Positions 9,701 through 17,110 of a stretch of DNA of 64,000 nucleotides are shown in pieces; the stretch's first letter is position 1; each line of letters opens with the position of its first letter. The stretch is from Aequorivita aurantiaca. GTDB taxonomy: Bacteria; Bacteroidota; Bacteroidia; Flavobacteriales; Flavobacteriaceae. The stretch covers positions 1-64,000 of the forward strand of contig NZ_JAUGQQ010000006.1 of NCBI RefSeq assembly GCF_030410135.1. The letters are read 5' to 3'. The notes below the pieces were generated by a model, which did no database searches, was not told where the DNA came from, and was given only the letters and a program-made list of their open reading frames with translations. The translations under genes and the position numbers were made by a program.

Positions 9701-9995
9701 TTATTTCTTGAACGAGCGCCTCGCCCTTGCTTATTGCCAGAGATTTGTTGCCTTTATTCAGCTTGAAACTGCCTACAAACTGAATGTAACTATACAGACT
9801 ATCATTAATTTTATTTGAGCTGTAATAGGAAATATTCCTCGCAATTTCGCTTTGGGCTTTTGCGAGGGAATCCTGTTCAACCAACATTTGAATTTGTTTC
9901 ACAGTTGAAAGTTTTTCCTGCGAAAAAGCGCAACAACAGGAAAGAAAAATGACGCATTGAAGAGCTGAAAAAATAATCCCGCGTTGGTTTGTCAT
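6738..9995 (-). CDS. Exported TPR-CHAT domain protein with C-terminal membrane anchor
   Basis: A 1085-residue protein. Residues 1-25 look like a signal peptide with an unusual Cys run (LSCCCAFSQ). Residues about 35-560 are tetratricopeptide-type helices (for example a NALGGMMWQEANLDSAKYYF segment). The C-terminal third is a CHAT domain, a caspase-like clan CD protease fold: the catalytic pair would be His905 in HIGTHAES and Cys955 in LTACETG, and the QAGEGMISLAHAFNYAGS segment after it is typical. A hydrophobic segment follows at about 1057-1076, then a basic tail. With a cleaved signal peptide the TPR and CHAT parts would be periplasmic, tethered to the inner membrane. Most studied CHAT proteases are cytosolic, so this topology is notable. 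TPR-CHAT proteins are common and mostly uncharacterised in Bacteroidota. No defence genes lie nearby. Confidence 0.85.
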   Translation of the reverse strand: MTNQRGIIFSALQCVIFLSCCCAFSQEKLSTVKQIQMLVEQDSLAKAQSEIARNISYYSSNKINDSLYSYIQFVGSFKLNKGNKSLAISKGEALVQEIKNSATPHYIVEAITEMGWIYDDAGQHQKAYNLLATAIPFAKKNLDPNNTDLAGIEYRQGYYASKLGNFPLSKKHYGKALRLLKKTGKPDYVFYNQVYNALGGMMWQEANLDSAKYYFQEAVKVLEKTDESDIMNRYYRPALVKMNLAVLWNALGKNQEAIAVSEEAIAGFQEYINRSTDEARTLKAKNHQCVVIDNMATFYNTLGEYSRSQELIEYSFGQKKKLFEKNDINLIISNIILAEAKTASRDFEGAAENADYALEMLKTSPGANLYWEAAALSTRATIFEYLEDIESAAEFYDKAETVYRKTMGNTYTKDFLDNVLEYSLFAAKNNKREKAISLAQETYNFTRTGDFKNTLQEFYHIINLAQVHYLLKDYSEAEKYSEEALCFNFTEKGEKITTADSILSQYRKPQALLINAQSKYYSMENKNPFFLKELLQQVEEGISILEQRKKVVSNNSDVTLLITENEELLNFAKNLRLELFKLTKDEMYLDKMIALHESSIYNRIRSRLNLRDNVAFQHIPQEVVLRENALKAKMVSSLNDSENSSIAPFFEASDKWELFLDSLQHKYPKYYKMRYATLEEPIHDLQQKIPNNTTVLRYIFNEDNLYVFVVSASIKKMIKLNYGSVKDHISKLQNDEFSVEKMRPLLYELYRALWFPLEKYVHTPKVVIIPDRELFNLSFETLTIKPMRNFQEMTTISLLAKYDISYNFSLLLYKDKGKVADYSSEFIAFAPGFNAEMKQNYKLTIKDSVALDKTYLRLLPQPFSEDLVKHYAKVFNGNYFINENASKELFINRAKEHKIIHIGTHAESNNISPELSRLIFAKKTDGAENYNENSLYSYEIYNIDLASNLAILTACETGKPTYQAGEGMISLAHAFNYAGSESILTSLWEIDEKSSAKIVEFFYENISNGLSKDEALRQAKLSYIATAEGRTVAPQYWAGLVLIGDTSPIHLQTGISWWWYILAAFVAALLLYSIFRSKTSWPHRT

Positions 9996-10267
9996 AAGTA
10001 ATAACCTGAAATTAATCCAATTTTATAGGGGGATATTTTTAAGAAAGGTACAAATAAATTTTTGATTGAAATTTCCCTAAAATACCTGCTATTTTATGGC
10101 GTTATGGATAATGGGAAGCTAATATTCCTTTTGGGATAGTGAGCCTTATGAGGTTGAAAGAGACTTATTCACACAACTTTCTGAATATATAATTGTTAAA
10201 ATTATTATCTTTGTCACGGATTTAAGTTTTAAATTTAAATCCATTTTATCGAAGGAATTAAAATCAT
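9996..10267. promoter_or_regulatory. Divergent promoter region of the CHAT and mevalonate kinase genes
   Basis: A 272-bp gap between divergent genes. TATCTTTG at 10206-10213 matches the TANNTTTG -7 element for the rightward mevalonate kinase gene, leaving a leader of roughly 50 nt. No convincing -33 element is seen. Nothing else is recognised in the gap. Confidence 0.45.
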
Positions 10268-11206
10268 ATGAACGGCCCCCTTTTTTACTCAAAAATTTTA
10301 CTCTTTGGCGAATACGGAATTATTAAAGATTCCAAAGGACTTTCCATTCCCTATAATTTTTATAAGGGTGCTTTAAAAATCGATAGCCATCACACCATTT
10401 CCACTCATAAATCCAATGCATCACTCAAACGTTTTGCGGAATATTTGGAAACACTTCAGGCAAAAAACCCAGATTTGGTTTCATTTGATTTTGAAGAATT
10501 AAAATCGGATGTAGAAAACGGATTGTATTTTGACAGCAGCATTCCGCAAGGTTACGGAGTTGGCAGCAGTGGCGCATTGGTAGCCGCTGTTTATGATAAA
10601 TATGCCAAAAATAAAATTACCGTTCTTGAAAATCTTACCCGTGAAAAACTGCTTTCCTTAAAAGCAATTTTTGCCGAAATGGAATCTTTTTTCCACGGAA
10701 AATCGTCAGGTTTAGATCCGTTAAATAGCTATTTGAGTCTTCCTATTTTAATTAACTCTAAAGATAATATTGAACCTGCCGGTATTCCTTCGCAAACCGA
10801 AAATGGCAAAGGTGCCGTGTTTTTATTGGACAGCGGAAGCACTGGCGAAACTGCACCGATGGTCCAGATTTTTATGGAAAATATGAAGCAGGAGGGCTTT
10901 CGGAATATGTTAAAGGATCAATTTACCAAACATACCGACGCCTGTGTGGAAGACTTTTTACAGGGCAATGTAAAATCGCTTTTTGGGAATATAAAGCAAC
11001 TTTCAAAAGTGGTTCTCGACAATTTTAAGCCGATGATTCCTGCACAATTCCATAAACTTTGGAAAAAGGGAATCGACAGCAACGCTTATTATCTAAAACT
11101 CTGTGGTTCCGGCGGAGGTGGTTATATGCTTGGTTTCACGGAAGATATTGATGAAGCCCGTAAAGCTTTGAAAGATTATAAATTGGAAGTGGTTTATAGT
11201 TTTTAG
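10268..11206 (+). CDS. mvk: Mevalonate kinase (GHMP kinase)
   Basis: Phosphorylates mevalonate to 5-phosphomevalonate using ATP. The 312-residue protein shows the N-terminal KILLFGEYGII motif of the family, the ATP-binding loop PQGYGVGSSGA at 93-103, and a C-terminal LKLCGSGGGGYMLGF glycine motif. HGKSSGLDPLNSYLS in the middle supplies the conserved Asp region. It is followed 47 bp later by a UbiA prenyltransferase, so both are likely on one transcript serving isoprenoid use. The neighbouring mvaD supports mevalonate rather than another GHMP substrate. The phosphomevalonate kinase needed between the two enzymes is not in this window. Confidence 0.88.
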   Translation: MNGPLFYSKILLFGEYGIIKDSKGLSIPYNFYKGALKIDSHHTISTHKSNASLKRFAEYLETLQAKNPDLVSFDFEELKSDVENGLYFDSSIPQGYGVGSSGALVAAVYDKYAKNKITVLENLTREKLLSLKAIFAEMESFFHGKSSGLDPLNSYLSLPILINSKDNIEPAGIPSQTENGKGAVFLLDSGSTGETAPMVQIFMENMKQEGFRNMLKDQFTKHTDACVEDFLQGNVKSLFGNIKQLSKVVLDNFKPMIPAQFHKLWKKGIDSNAYYLKLCGSGGGGYMLGFTEDIDEARKALKDYKLEVVYSF

Positions 11207-11253
11207 GAATATCCAATTCTGAAATTTTCTTCAGATTTCTTCAATAAAAATTT

Positions 11254-12165
11254 ATGCTGAACCGAAAACAAAAACTCGTTCTTTTAAAGTTTTTCAGTCT
11301 GTTTTCTGTAGTTCGCGGTTATAATATTCTCATAATTGTAATTGCCCAATACCTTACCAGTATTTACATTTTAGCGCCACATTTGCCCGTTCGGCACATT
11401 TTGTTTGATGCTAATTTGTTGATGCTCGTCCTCGCATCCTCGTCCGCCATTGCGGCAGGATATATAATAAACAGTTTTTATGACAGTGAAAAGGATTTAA
11501 TCAACCGGCCGCAAAAAACAATGTTGGACAGGCTTGTGAGCCAGCGCACGAAGCTTTCAACTTATTTTGTACTCAATTTTTTGTCGGTCATCTTTGCGAG
11601 CTATGTTTCGTTTCGAGCGGTTTTGTTTTTTTCTATTTATATCTTTTTCCTTTGGTTCTATTCGCATAAACTAAAAAAATATCCATTTATTGGGAACAGT
11701 ACTGCTGCCGTTTTAGCCGTGGTTCCCTTCTTTGCCATTTTTGTGCATTACGGCAATTTTGATGTAGTAATCTTTGTGCACGCCACTTTCCTGTTTTTGC
11801 TTATTTCAATGCGCGAATTGGTAAAGGATCTCGAAAATCTAAAAGGCGATTTGGTCCATGGTTATCGCACAATTCCTGTAGTTTATGGCGAAAAAACTTC
11901 CAAAAGAATGCTTACGCTTTTAAGTGGATTGACCTTGGTGCCAATCATATTACTGATTACAAAATTTAAGGAAGAAATAGGCTTTATGGATTTTTATTTC
12001 TACGCAAGCATTGCTGGATTGTTAGTGTTTCTTGCGGTTCTATGGTATTCCAAAAGAAAAATGCACTATGTTATACTTCACAATATTTTGAAATTTGCCA
12101 TAGTTATCGGCGTTTTCAGTATAGTGCTTATTGATGTAGAATTGTTGTTGAATCGATTTTCCTAA
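11254..12165 (+). CDS. UbiA-family prenyltransferase, geranylgeranylglycerol-phosphate synthase-like
   Basis: A 303-residue integral membrane protein with about eight hydrophobic helices. The first Asp-rich motif is DSEKD at 77-81 (within YDSEKDLINRPQKT) and the second is the RELVKDLENLKGD segment, both binding Mg-prenyl-diphosphate in UbiA enzymes. Flavobacterial members of this clade are commonly annotated as geranylgeranylglycerol-phosphate geranylgeranyltransferase, but the acceptor is not proven; a quinone- or heme-type acceptor cannot be excluded. It follows mevalonate kinase by 47 bp, which links isoprenoid supply to use. It ends convergent to the SpoU gene. Confidence 0.82.
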   Translation: MLNRKQKLVLLKFFSLFSVVRGYNILIIVIAQYLTSIYILAPHLPVRHILFDANLLMLVLASSSAIAAGYIINSFYDSEKDLINRPQKTMLDRLVSQRTKLSTYFVLNFLSVIFASYVSFRAVLFFSIYIFFLWFYSHKLKKYPFIGNSTAAVLAVVPFFAIFVHYGNFDVVIFVHATFLFLLISMRELVKDLENLKGDLVHGYRTIPVVYGEKTSKRMLTLLSGLTLVPIILLITKFKEEIGFMDFYFYASIAGLLVFLAVLWYSKRKMHYVILHNILKFAIVIGVFSIVLIDVELLLNRFS

Positions 12166-12225
12166 AGAGGAAGAGATGTTAGAAAAGAGAAATAGCTGCA
12201 TTTATTTTTGCGCAAATTTCACATC

Positions 12226-12765
12226 TTAAACTTTTCCCAGTTTCACAAAAAGATCCCAAACCACAACCCCAACGCTCACCGAAATATTAAGTGAATGTTT
12301 GGTGCCAAACTGTGGGATTTCAATCACCGAATCGCTGGCAGTAACCACTTTTTGTTGCACACCCTTCACTTCATTTCCGAAAATTACTGCGTATGTCATT
12401 TCTTTTTGAACTGAAAAATCATTCAGGTTTTCGGCGAGCTCGGCCTGCTCTATGGCGGCAACAAATATGCCTTCCTTTTGCAGATTTATTACTACATCCA
12501 TCACGTTTTCGGCATATTCCCAATCTACACTATCGGTCGCCCCCAAGGCTGTTTTTTGAATATCTTTGTGCGGTGGCTGCGCGGTAATGCCGCAGAGGTA
12601 GATTTTCTTCACCAAAAAGGCATCGGCCGTGCGAAAAACCGAACCGATGTTGTTCAAACTGCGAATATTATCGAGAATAATAATAAGCGGCGTTTTTTCC
12701 GAAGCCTTGTATTCATCGGGGTTTATGCGATCCAATTCGCTGTTCTTTAATTTGCGGTATTTCAT
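12226..12765 (-). CDS. SpoU/TrmH-family RNA 2'-O-methyltransferase
   Basis: A 179-residue SPOUT-class enzyme predicted to methylate a ribose 2'-OH in tRNA or rRNA using S-adenosylmethionine. Motif 1 is LDNIRSLNNIGSVFRTADAF (Asn and Arg typical), motif 2 is VIFGNEVKGV, and motif 3 is IPQFGTKHSLNISVSVGV, which forms the trefoil knot that binds the cofactor. It lacks an N-terminal RNA-binding extension, resembling short TrmH/TrmL-type members; the target nucleotide cannot be deduced. It diverges from mutS. Confidence 0.87.
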   Translation of the reverse strand: MKYRKLKNSELDRINPDEYKASEKTPLIIILDNIRSLNNIGSVFRTADAFLVKKIYLCGITAQPPHKDIQKTALGATDSVDWEYAENVMDVVINLQKEGIFVAAIEQAELAENLNDFSVQKEMTYAVIFGNEVKGVQQKVVTASDSVIEIPQFGTKHSLNISVSVGVVVWDLFVKLGKV

Positions 12766-13013
12766 AGGGGTACAAAGTTAGAAGTTATATGTTAAAAGTT
12801 ATTGGGTTATTTGGTTATTTGGTTATTTTTCTGCGCAATTCTCTGCTTCTCCGCGAAACTTTACGGAATAACTTTTGAGAAATTGTTGATAAAACCCAAT
12901 AATTCACAATCACTTCATTTTAGGGGAAATGGCATATTTCTTACATTTATAAATTAAATAACCAATAACCAATAACCAATAACCAATAACCAATAACGAA
13001 TAACCCATAACAA
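12766..13013. repeat. mutS leader with octamer and heptamer tandem repeats
   Basis: No gene in 248 bp. At 12961-13009 five perfect ACCAATA units are followed by two imperfect ones (ACGAATA, ACCCATA), ending 4 nt before the mutS start. At 12802-12828 a complementary-looking array of TTGGTTAT units lies in the opposite sense. The two arrays could pair in an RNA that spans both. Heptamer length would slip without changing a reading frame, but could change leader length or structure. Confidence 0.85.
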
Positions 13014-15629
13014 ATGTCGAAGAAGGAAACCCCGTTAATGAAACAGTACAATACGATTAAAGCGAAGTATCCCGACGCTTTGCTGCTGTTTCGAGTGGGC
13101 GATTTCTACGAAACGTTTGGCGAGGATGCCGTGCGTGCAGCGGGAATTCTAAATATTACGCTAACCCATAGAAATAATGGGGGCGACCGCACTGAACTCG
13201 CTGGTTTTCCGCACCATTCCCTAAATACGTATTTGCCGAAATTGGTTATGGCGGGCTGCCGCGTTGCAATCTGCGATCAGCTCGAAGACCCAAAAATGAC
13301 CAAAACCATTGTGAAACGTGGCGTTACCGAATTGGTAACCCCGGGCGTTGCATTTAATGATGATATTCTAAAATCGAAATCCAATAATTTTTTGGCGGCT
13401 GTCCATTTTGGAGCTAAAAATCTGGGCGTTTCCTTTTTGGATGTTTCCACGGGCGAGTTTTTGGTCTCGGAAGGTAATACGGAATATGTGGACAAGCTGC
13501 TGCAGAATTTCAACCCTTCGGAAGTACTTTTTTCCAAACAGAAACGGAAGCTTTTTACGGATACCTTCGGAGGCAACTATCATGTTTTTCATTTGGAAGA
13601 TTGGATTTTTCAAAGCGATTATGCTTTTGAAACACTCACAAAACATTTCGATGTAAAAAATCTAAAAGGTTTTGGGGTCGATCATATGGAAGAGGGGATA
13701 ATCGCTGCCGGCGCCGCGCTTCATTACTTAAGCGAAACGCGCCACACAAAATTGCAGCATATTTCGCGCTTGTCGCGCATAGCCGAAGATGAATACGTGT
13801 GGATGGACCGATTTACCATTCGCAATTTGGAGCTGTATCATTCCAATCAGCAAAACGCGGTTACGCTATTGGATGTGATTGACAAAACCATTTCGCCAAT
13901 GGGCGGAAGGCTTTTGAAGCGTTGGATGGCGCTTCCGCTGAAAAATCCTGACAAAATTGTACGCCGTCACGAGGTTGTGAGTTTTCTTTTGGACAATCCA
14001 ATAACGTTGGAAAAAACCCAACAATACACAAAACGCATTGGCGATTTAGAGCGATTGATTTCAAAAGTAGCCACTGGAAAAGTGAATCCGCGCGAGGTTA
14101 TTCAACTTAAAAATTCGTTGGAAGCCGTTGTTCCAATAAAAGCGCTTGCATTAAATTCCAAAAATGAATCCCTGAAAATTATTGGCGAACAATTGCACGA
14201 TTGCGAATTGCTTCGGAATAAAATAAAGGAAACACTTTTTGAGGAAGCACCCGTAAACATTTTAAAGGGAAATTCCGTAGCCGAAGGTTTTTCGGAAACG
14301 CTCGATGACTTGCGGAATATTTCAGCAAACGGAAAAGGGTATTTAAATGAAATGCTGGAACGCGAAACCAAACGCACGGGAATTTCTTCGCTTAAAATTG
14401 ATTCGAACAATGTTTTTGGATATTATATAGAAGTCAGAAATACCCATAAAGACAAGGTGCCACAGGAATGGATCAGAAAGCAGACTCTGGTTAGTGCCGA
14501 AAGATATATTACCGAGGAATTAAAAGAATACGAAACGAAAATCCTGGGCGCCGAGGAAAAAATCCTTGCGCTGGAACAGGAAATTTTTGCGAAATTGGTG
14601 GAATGGATGCTTCAGTTTATTGGTTCGGTGCAGCAAAATGCCGCTTTGATTGCGCAATTGGATTGCCTTTGCTCCTTCGCTACCCAGGCCAAAGAGGCGA
14701 ATTACACGCGTCCACTTTTAGATGAAACCTTTGATTTGGATATAAAGGAAGGTCGCCACCCGGTAATTGAAAAGCAACTTCCGCCGGACGCGCCGTACAT
14801 TGCGAACGATGTTTTTCTCGATCGTGAAAATCAGCAAATTATTATGATTACTGGGCCCAACATGAGCGGTAAATCTGCTATACTTCGGCAAACGGCTTTG
14901 ATTGTTCTGTTGGCGCAAATGGGCAGTTTTGTTCCTGCCAAAGCCGTGCGAATGGGTTGTGTGGATAAGATTTTTACGCGCGTTGGTGCAAGCGATAATA
15001 TTTCGATGGGCGAATCAACTTTTATGGTTGAGATGAACGAAACGGCGAGTATTCTAAATAACCTTTCAGAAAGAAGTTTGATTCTTTTGGATGAAATTGG
15101 CCGAGGAACCAGCACCTACGATGGAATTTCCATCGCTTGGGCCATCAGCGAATATTTGCACGAACATCCATCAAAAGGAAAAACGCTTTTCGCCACGCAT
15201 TATCACGAATTGAACGAAATGACCGAAACTTTTTCGCGGATAAAAAATTACAATGTTTCGGTAAAGGAATTGAAAGACAACGTACTTTTTCTTCGGAAAT
15301 TGGTTCCCGGCGGGAGCCACCACAGTTTCGGAATCCATGTTGCAAAAATGGCGGGAATGCCGCAAGCAGTGCTTCAACGGGCGAATAGAATATTGAAAAG
15401 ACTTGAAAAAAGCCACGCCTCCGAAGAATTGACCGAGGAAATGAAAGCGGTTTCAAAAGAAGAAATGCAACTCAGCTTTTTTAAACTTGACGATCCACTT
15501 TTGGAAGAACTTCGCGAAGAGATTTTAGAGATTGATATTGACACACTTACGCCGGTTGAGGCATTGATGAAATTGAACGAGATTCGCCGAATGCTCCAGC
15601 GCAACGCAACGGTGAAAATCAAAAAATAA
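13014..15629 (+). CDS. mutS: DNA mismatch repair protein MutS
   Basis: Recognises mismatches and small loops and, with MutL, starts mismatch repair. The 871-residue length is normal for MutS1. The mismatch-reading Phe-X-Glu is in [11 protein letters not shown] near residue 31. Core and clamp domains follow, and the C-terminal ATPase has Walker A (GPNMSGKS, about 614-621), Walker B ([17 protein letters not shown]) and an ATHYHEL switch. No mutL is adjacent. The start codon is directly preceded by a run of 7-bp repeats. Two tRNA genes follow about 100 bp downstream with their own promoter. Confidence 0.97.
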   Translation: MSKKETPLMKQYNTIKAKYPDALLLFRVGDFYETFGEDAVRAAGILNITLTHRNNGGDRTELAGFPHHSLNTYLPKLVMAGCRVAICDQLEDPKMTKTIVKRGVTELVTPGVAFNDDILKSKSNNFLAAVHFGAKNLGVSFLDVSTGEFLVSEGNTEYVDKLLQNFNPSEVLFSKQKRKLFTDTFGGNYHVFHLEDWIFQSDYAFETLTKHFDVKNLKGFGVDHMEEGIIAAGAALHYLSETRHTKLQHISRLSRIAEDEYVWMDRFTIRNLELYHSNQQNAVTLLDVIDKTISPMGGRLLKRWMALPLKNPDKIVRRHEVVSFLLDNPITLEKTQQYTKRIGDLERLISKVATGKVNPREVIQLKNSLEAVVPIKALALNSKNESLKIIGEQLHDCELLRNKIKETLFEEAPVNILKGNSVAEGFSETLDDLRNISANGKGYLNEMLERETKRTGISSLKIDSNNVFGYYIEVRNTHKDKVPQEWIRKQTLVSAERYITEELKEYETKILGAEEKILALEQEIFAKLVEWMLQFIGSVQQNAALIAQLDCLCSFATQAKEANYTRPLLDETFDLDIKEGRHPVIEKQLPPDAPYIANDVFLDRENQQIIMITGPNMSGKSAILRQTALIVLLAQMGSFVPAKAVRMGCVDKIFTRVGASDNISMGESTFMVEMNETASILNNLSERSLILLDEIGRGTSTYDGISIAWAISEYLHEHPSKGKTLFATHYHELNEMTETFSRIKNYNVSVKELKDNVLFLRKLVPGGSHHSFGIHVAKMAGMPQAVLQRANRILKRLEKSHASEELTEEMKAVSKEEMQLSFFKLDDPLLEELREEILEIDIDTLTPVEALMKLNEIRRMLQRNATVKIKK

Positions 15630-15657
15630 AATTCACAAATAATTTATTGAAAAAGAC

Positions 15658-15687
15658 TTTGCTTTTGAAGTAAAATTTTTAAATTTG
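15658..15687 (+). promoter_or_regulatory. Promoter of the tRNA genes
   Basis: TTTG at 15658-15661 and TAAATTTG at 15680-15687, 18 bp apart, match the Bacteroidota housekeeping promoter (TTTG / TANNTTTG). Transcription would begin near 15693, about 35 nt before the mature 5' end of tRNA-Gly. Confidence 0.65.
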
Positions 15688-15727
15688 CTCCCGCTTTCAA
15701 TAGGAAGCAGCGTTCATTAAATTTTCT

Positions 15728-15800
15728 GCGAAAATAGCTCAGTTGGTAGAGCGCCACCTTGCCAAGGTGGAGGTCGCGGGTTCGAATCCCGTTTTTCGCT
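15728..15800 (+). tRNA. tRNA-Gly (GCC)
   Basis: A 73-nt cloverleaf: acceptor GCGAAAA/TTTTCGC, D arm GCTC...GAGC, anticodon arm CCACC TTGCCAA GGTGG with anticodon GCC, T arm GCGGG TTCGAAT CCCGT, discriminator T. No CCA is encoded; this is usual in the phylum. Confidence 0.96.
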
Positions 15801-15807
15801 CAACCTT

Positions 15808-15834
15808 AAATGCCGATGCAATTCGGCATTTTTT
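15808..15834 (+). terminator. Hairpin/T tract between the two tRNA genes
   Basis: AATGCCGA (15809-15816) pairs with TCGGCATT (15823-15830), followed by TTTT. It has the form of a rho-independent terminator, yet only 27 bp remain before tRNA-Leu, so it may act as a partial terminator or processing structure. Confidence 0.65.
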
Positions 15835-15861
15835 GTTAAGTCTGAGTTGTAATTAACAACT

Positions 15862-15945
15862 GCTCGAGTGGTGGAATTGGTAGACACGCCGGACTTAAAA
15901 TCCTGTGACCATTTGGTCGTGCGGGTTCAAGTCCCGCCTCGAGTA
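15862..15945 (+). tRNA. tRNA-Leu (TAA)
   Basis: An 84-nt class II tRNA: acceptor GCTCGAG/CTCGAGT, D loop with TGGTAGACA, anticodon loop CTTAAAA giving anticodon TAA, a long variable arm (TGACCATTTGGTCGT) and T arm GCGGG TTCAAGT CCCGC. The anticodon stem has one apparent C-T mismatch. Confidence 0.95.
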
Positions 15946-15946
15946 C

Positions 15947-15979
15947 AAAGTCTCTTCGTAATTGAAGAGGCTTTTTTTT
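15947..15979 (+). terminator. Terminator after tRNA-Leu
   Basis: AAGTCTCTTC pairs with GAAGAGGCTT (one G-U) around a short GTAATT loop and is followed by a run of T's. Confidence 0.85.
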
Positions 15980-15995
15980 ATTGATTTTATAAAAC

Positions 15996-16026
15996 AAAAA
16001 AAGTCCTTTCACCACTGAAAGGACTT
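15996..16026 (-). terminator. Terminator of the small lipoprotein gene at 16052-16291
   Basis: An 11-bp perfect stem (AAGTCCTTTCA at 16001-16011 with TGAAAGGACTT at 16016-16026) and 4-nt loop; on the reverse strand it is followed by a T run (A's at 15996-16000). Confidence 0.85.
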
Positions 16027-16051
16027 TCTGATTTTTTAGCAAAAAATTTGC

Positions 16052-16291
16052 TTATTGGCCGTCAGTAGCGTCTTCTACAGCATCCTGAGTTTCGTCAGCA
16101 GCATTCTCGATAGCGTCGCCAGTGTCCTCAGCAGCTTCCTCGATAGCATCTCCTGTGTTGTCCATAGCATCTTCTACATCGTTAGTTGTAGTTTCAGCAG
16201 TATCGTCAACTTTTACTTCTGTAGTTTCTCTGCAAGAGTAAACTGAAAATACTAATGCAAGTGCGGCAAGTGATAAAAATACTTTTTTCAT
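16052..16291 (-). CDS. Small acidic lipoprotein, CRET type
   Basis: A 79-residue lipoprotein. The signal peptide ends in FSVYSC, so Cys20 would be lipidated and the mature protein starts CRETTEVKVDD. The rest is a low-complexity, very acidic Ala-rich helix with a repeated NTGDAIEEAAEDTGDAIENA pattern (TGDAIE twice) and no hydrophobic core, so it is probably an extended or coiled-coil anchor. Two further small lipoproteins at 19317-19807 begin with the same CRE tripeptide after the lipobox. Function unknown. Its own terminator and a 50-bp leader indicate a monocistronic gene. Confidence 0.8.
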   Translation of the reverse strand: MKKVFLSLAALALVFSVYSCRETTEVKVDDTAETTTNDVEDAMDNTGDAIEEAAEDTGDAIENAADETQDAVEDATDGQ

Positions 16292-16342
16292 GTTGAAATA
16301 GATTAGTGATTAATAGTGCGCAAAAGTAATTAAAAATTTGGT

Positions 16343-17110
16343 TCAGCAATTTTTTTCAGATAAATATTTCCAATACCTTTTTGGAATGTGTTTTATGTGC
16401 AATTTCATATTCTTGCGGGATTTTATGTTGCTGTTTTTAAAATAGTTTCCCCATAATTCCTGAAACTGCATTTCATCAATAGTGAAATAACGTTGCAACT
16501 GAGATTTTTGATTGATTTCAGAAGAAAATTCCAAGGTGATTGTTTCCATTTTTTCCAAATTATAATAGATGCCATAATTTCTTTTCAAATCGAATATTAA
16601 CCACTTTTGATCTGCATATCTCTTTTTAAAGTGACCGGCATTTAATGGTAAAACATTAAAGTCTGGTTCAATCGTGGCAAAATAAATTCCGTCTTGCGTT
16701 AATCGAAATCTCACGAAAGCATCCATTCGATGCTTTTCCCGACTTACCTTTTTGGCAATTTTATCAACCAATAGCACATTTTGATCGGTAAAATCTGTTT
16801 CAATATTTTTTTCCGAGGTTAGCCCCCGACGGATATAGCCCAAAATTGTATTTTCCATCTGAGGTATTTCACTTAAAAAAGTTTTGTAAAGCTTCATTTT
16901 TCCTTCAGGCGATATTTTTTTTGAAATACCTTTCCAAACTCTTGTGGCTTTTTTTGCATCAGTGACAATTTCTTCCTCAGAATCAAAAAAAGTTGACGAA
17001 GCGATTTCAGTTTTAATAATTTCAACCTTTTCTAATTTATATTCATAAATATGAAAAATTGAAGTTAGCAACCCTTCAAAAGTGCCGTCATATTTTATAA
17101 TTTCAATCAA
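16343..17110 (-). CDS. Putative DNA repair/metabolism protein partnered with a radical SAM enzyme (TIGR03915-like, DUF4130)
   Basis: A 255-residue cytosolic protein. The start (YDGTFEGLLTSIFHIYEYK), the VSREKHRMDAFVRFRL block in the middle and the IEPDFNVLPLNAGHFKKRYADQKW segment after it are the signature of the SAM-associated DUF4130 family, which nearly always sits beside the radical SAM gene found here. Its reaction is not established; nucleic-acid repair or modification is the family annotation. Its start overlaps the stop of the upstream radical SAM gene by 4 bp (ATGA), so the two are translationally coupled. Regulation is probably through the dyads upstream of that gene. Confidence 0.85.
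   Translation of the reverse strand: MIEIIKYDGTFEGLLTSIFHIYEYKLEKVEIIKTEIASSTFFDSEEEIVTDAKKATRVWKGISKKISPEGKMKLYKTFLSEIPQMENTILGYIRRGLTSEKNIETDFTDQNVLLVDKIAKKVSREKHRMDAFVRFRLTQDGIYFATIEPDFNVLPLNAGHFKKRYADQKWLIFDLKRNYGIYYNLEKMETITLEFSSEINQKSQLQRYFTIDEMQFQELWGNYFKNSNIKSRKNMKLHIKHIPKRYWKYLSEKNC

Noticed and set aside
6738-9995. CHAT protein as part of a phage-defence system such as a gRAMP-type or gasdermin pair
   Set aside because: No nuclease, gasdermin or CRISPR gene is nearby, and the predicted topology is extracytoplasmic.
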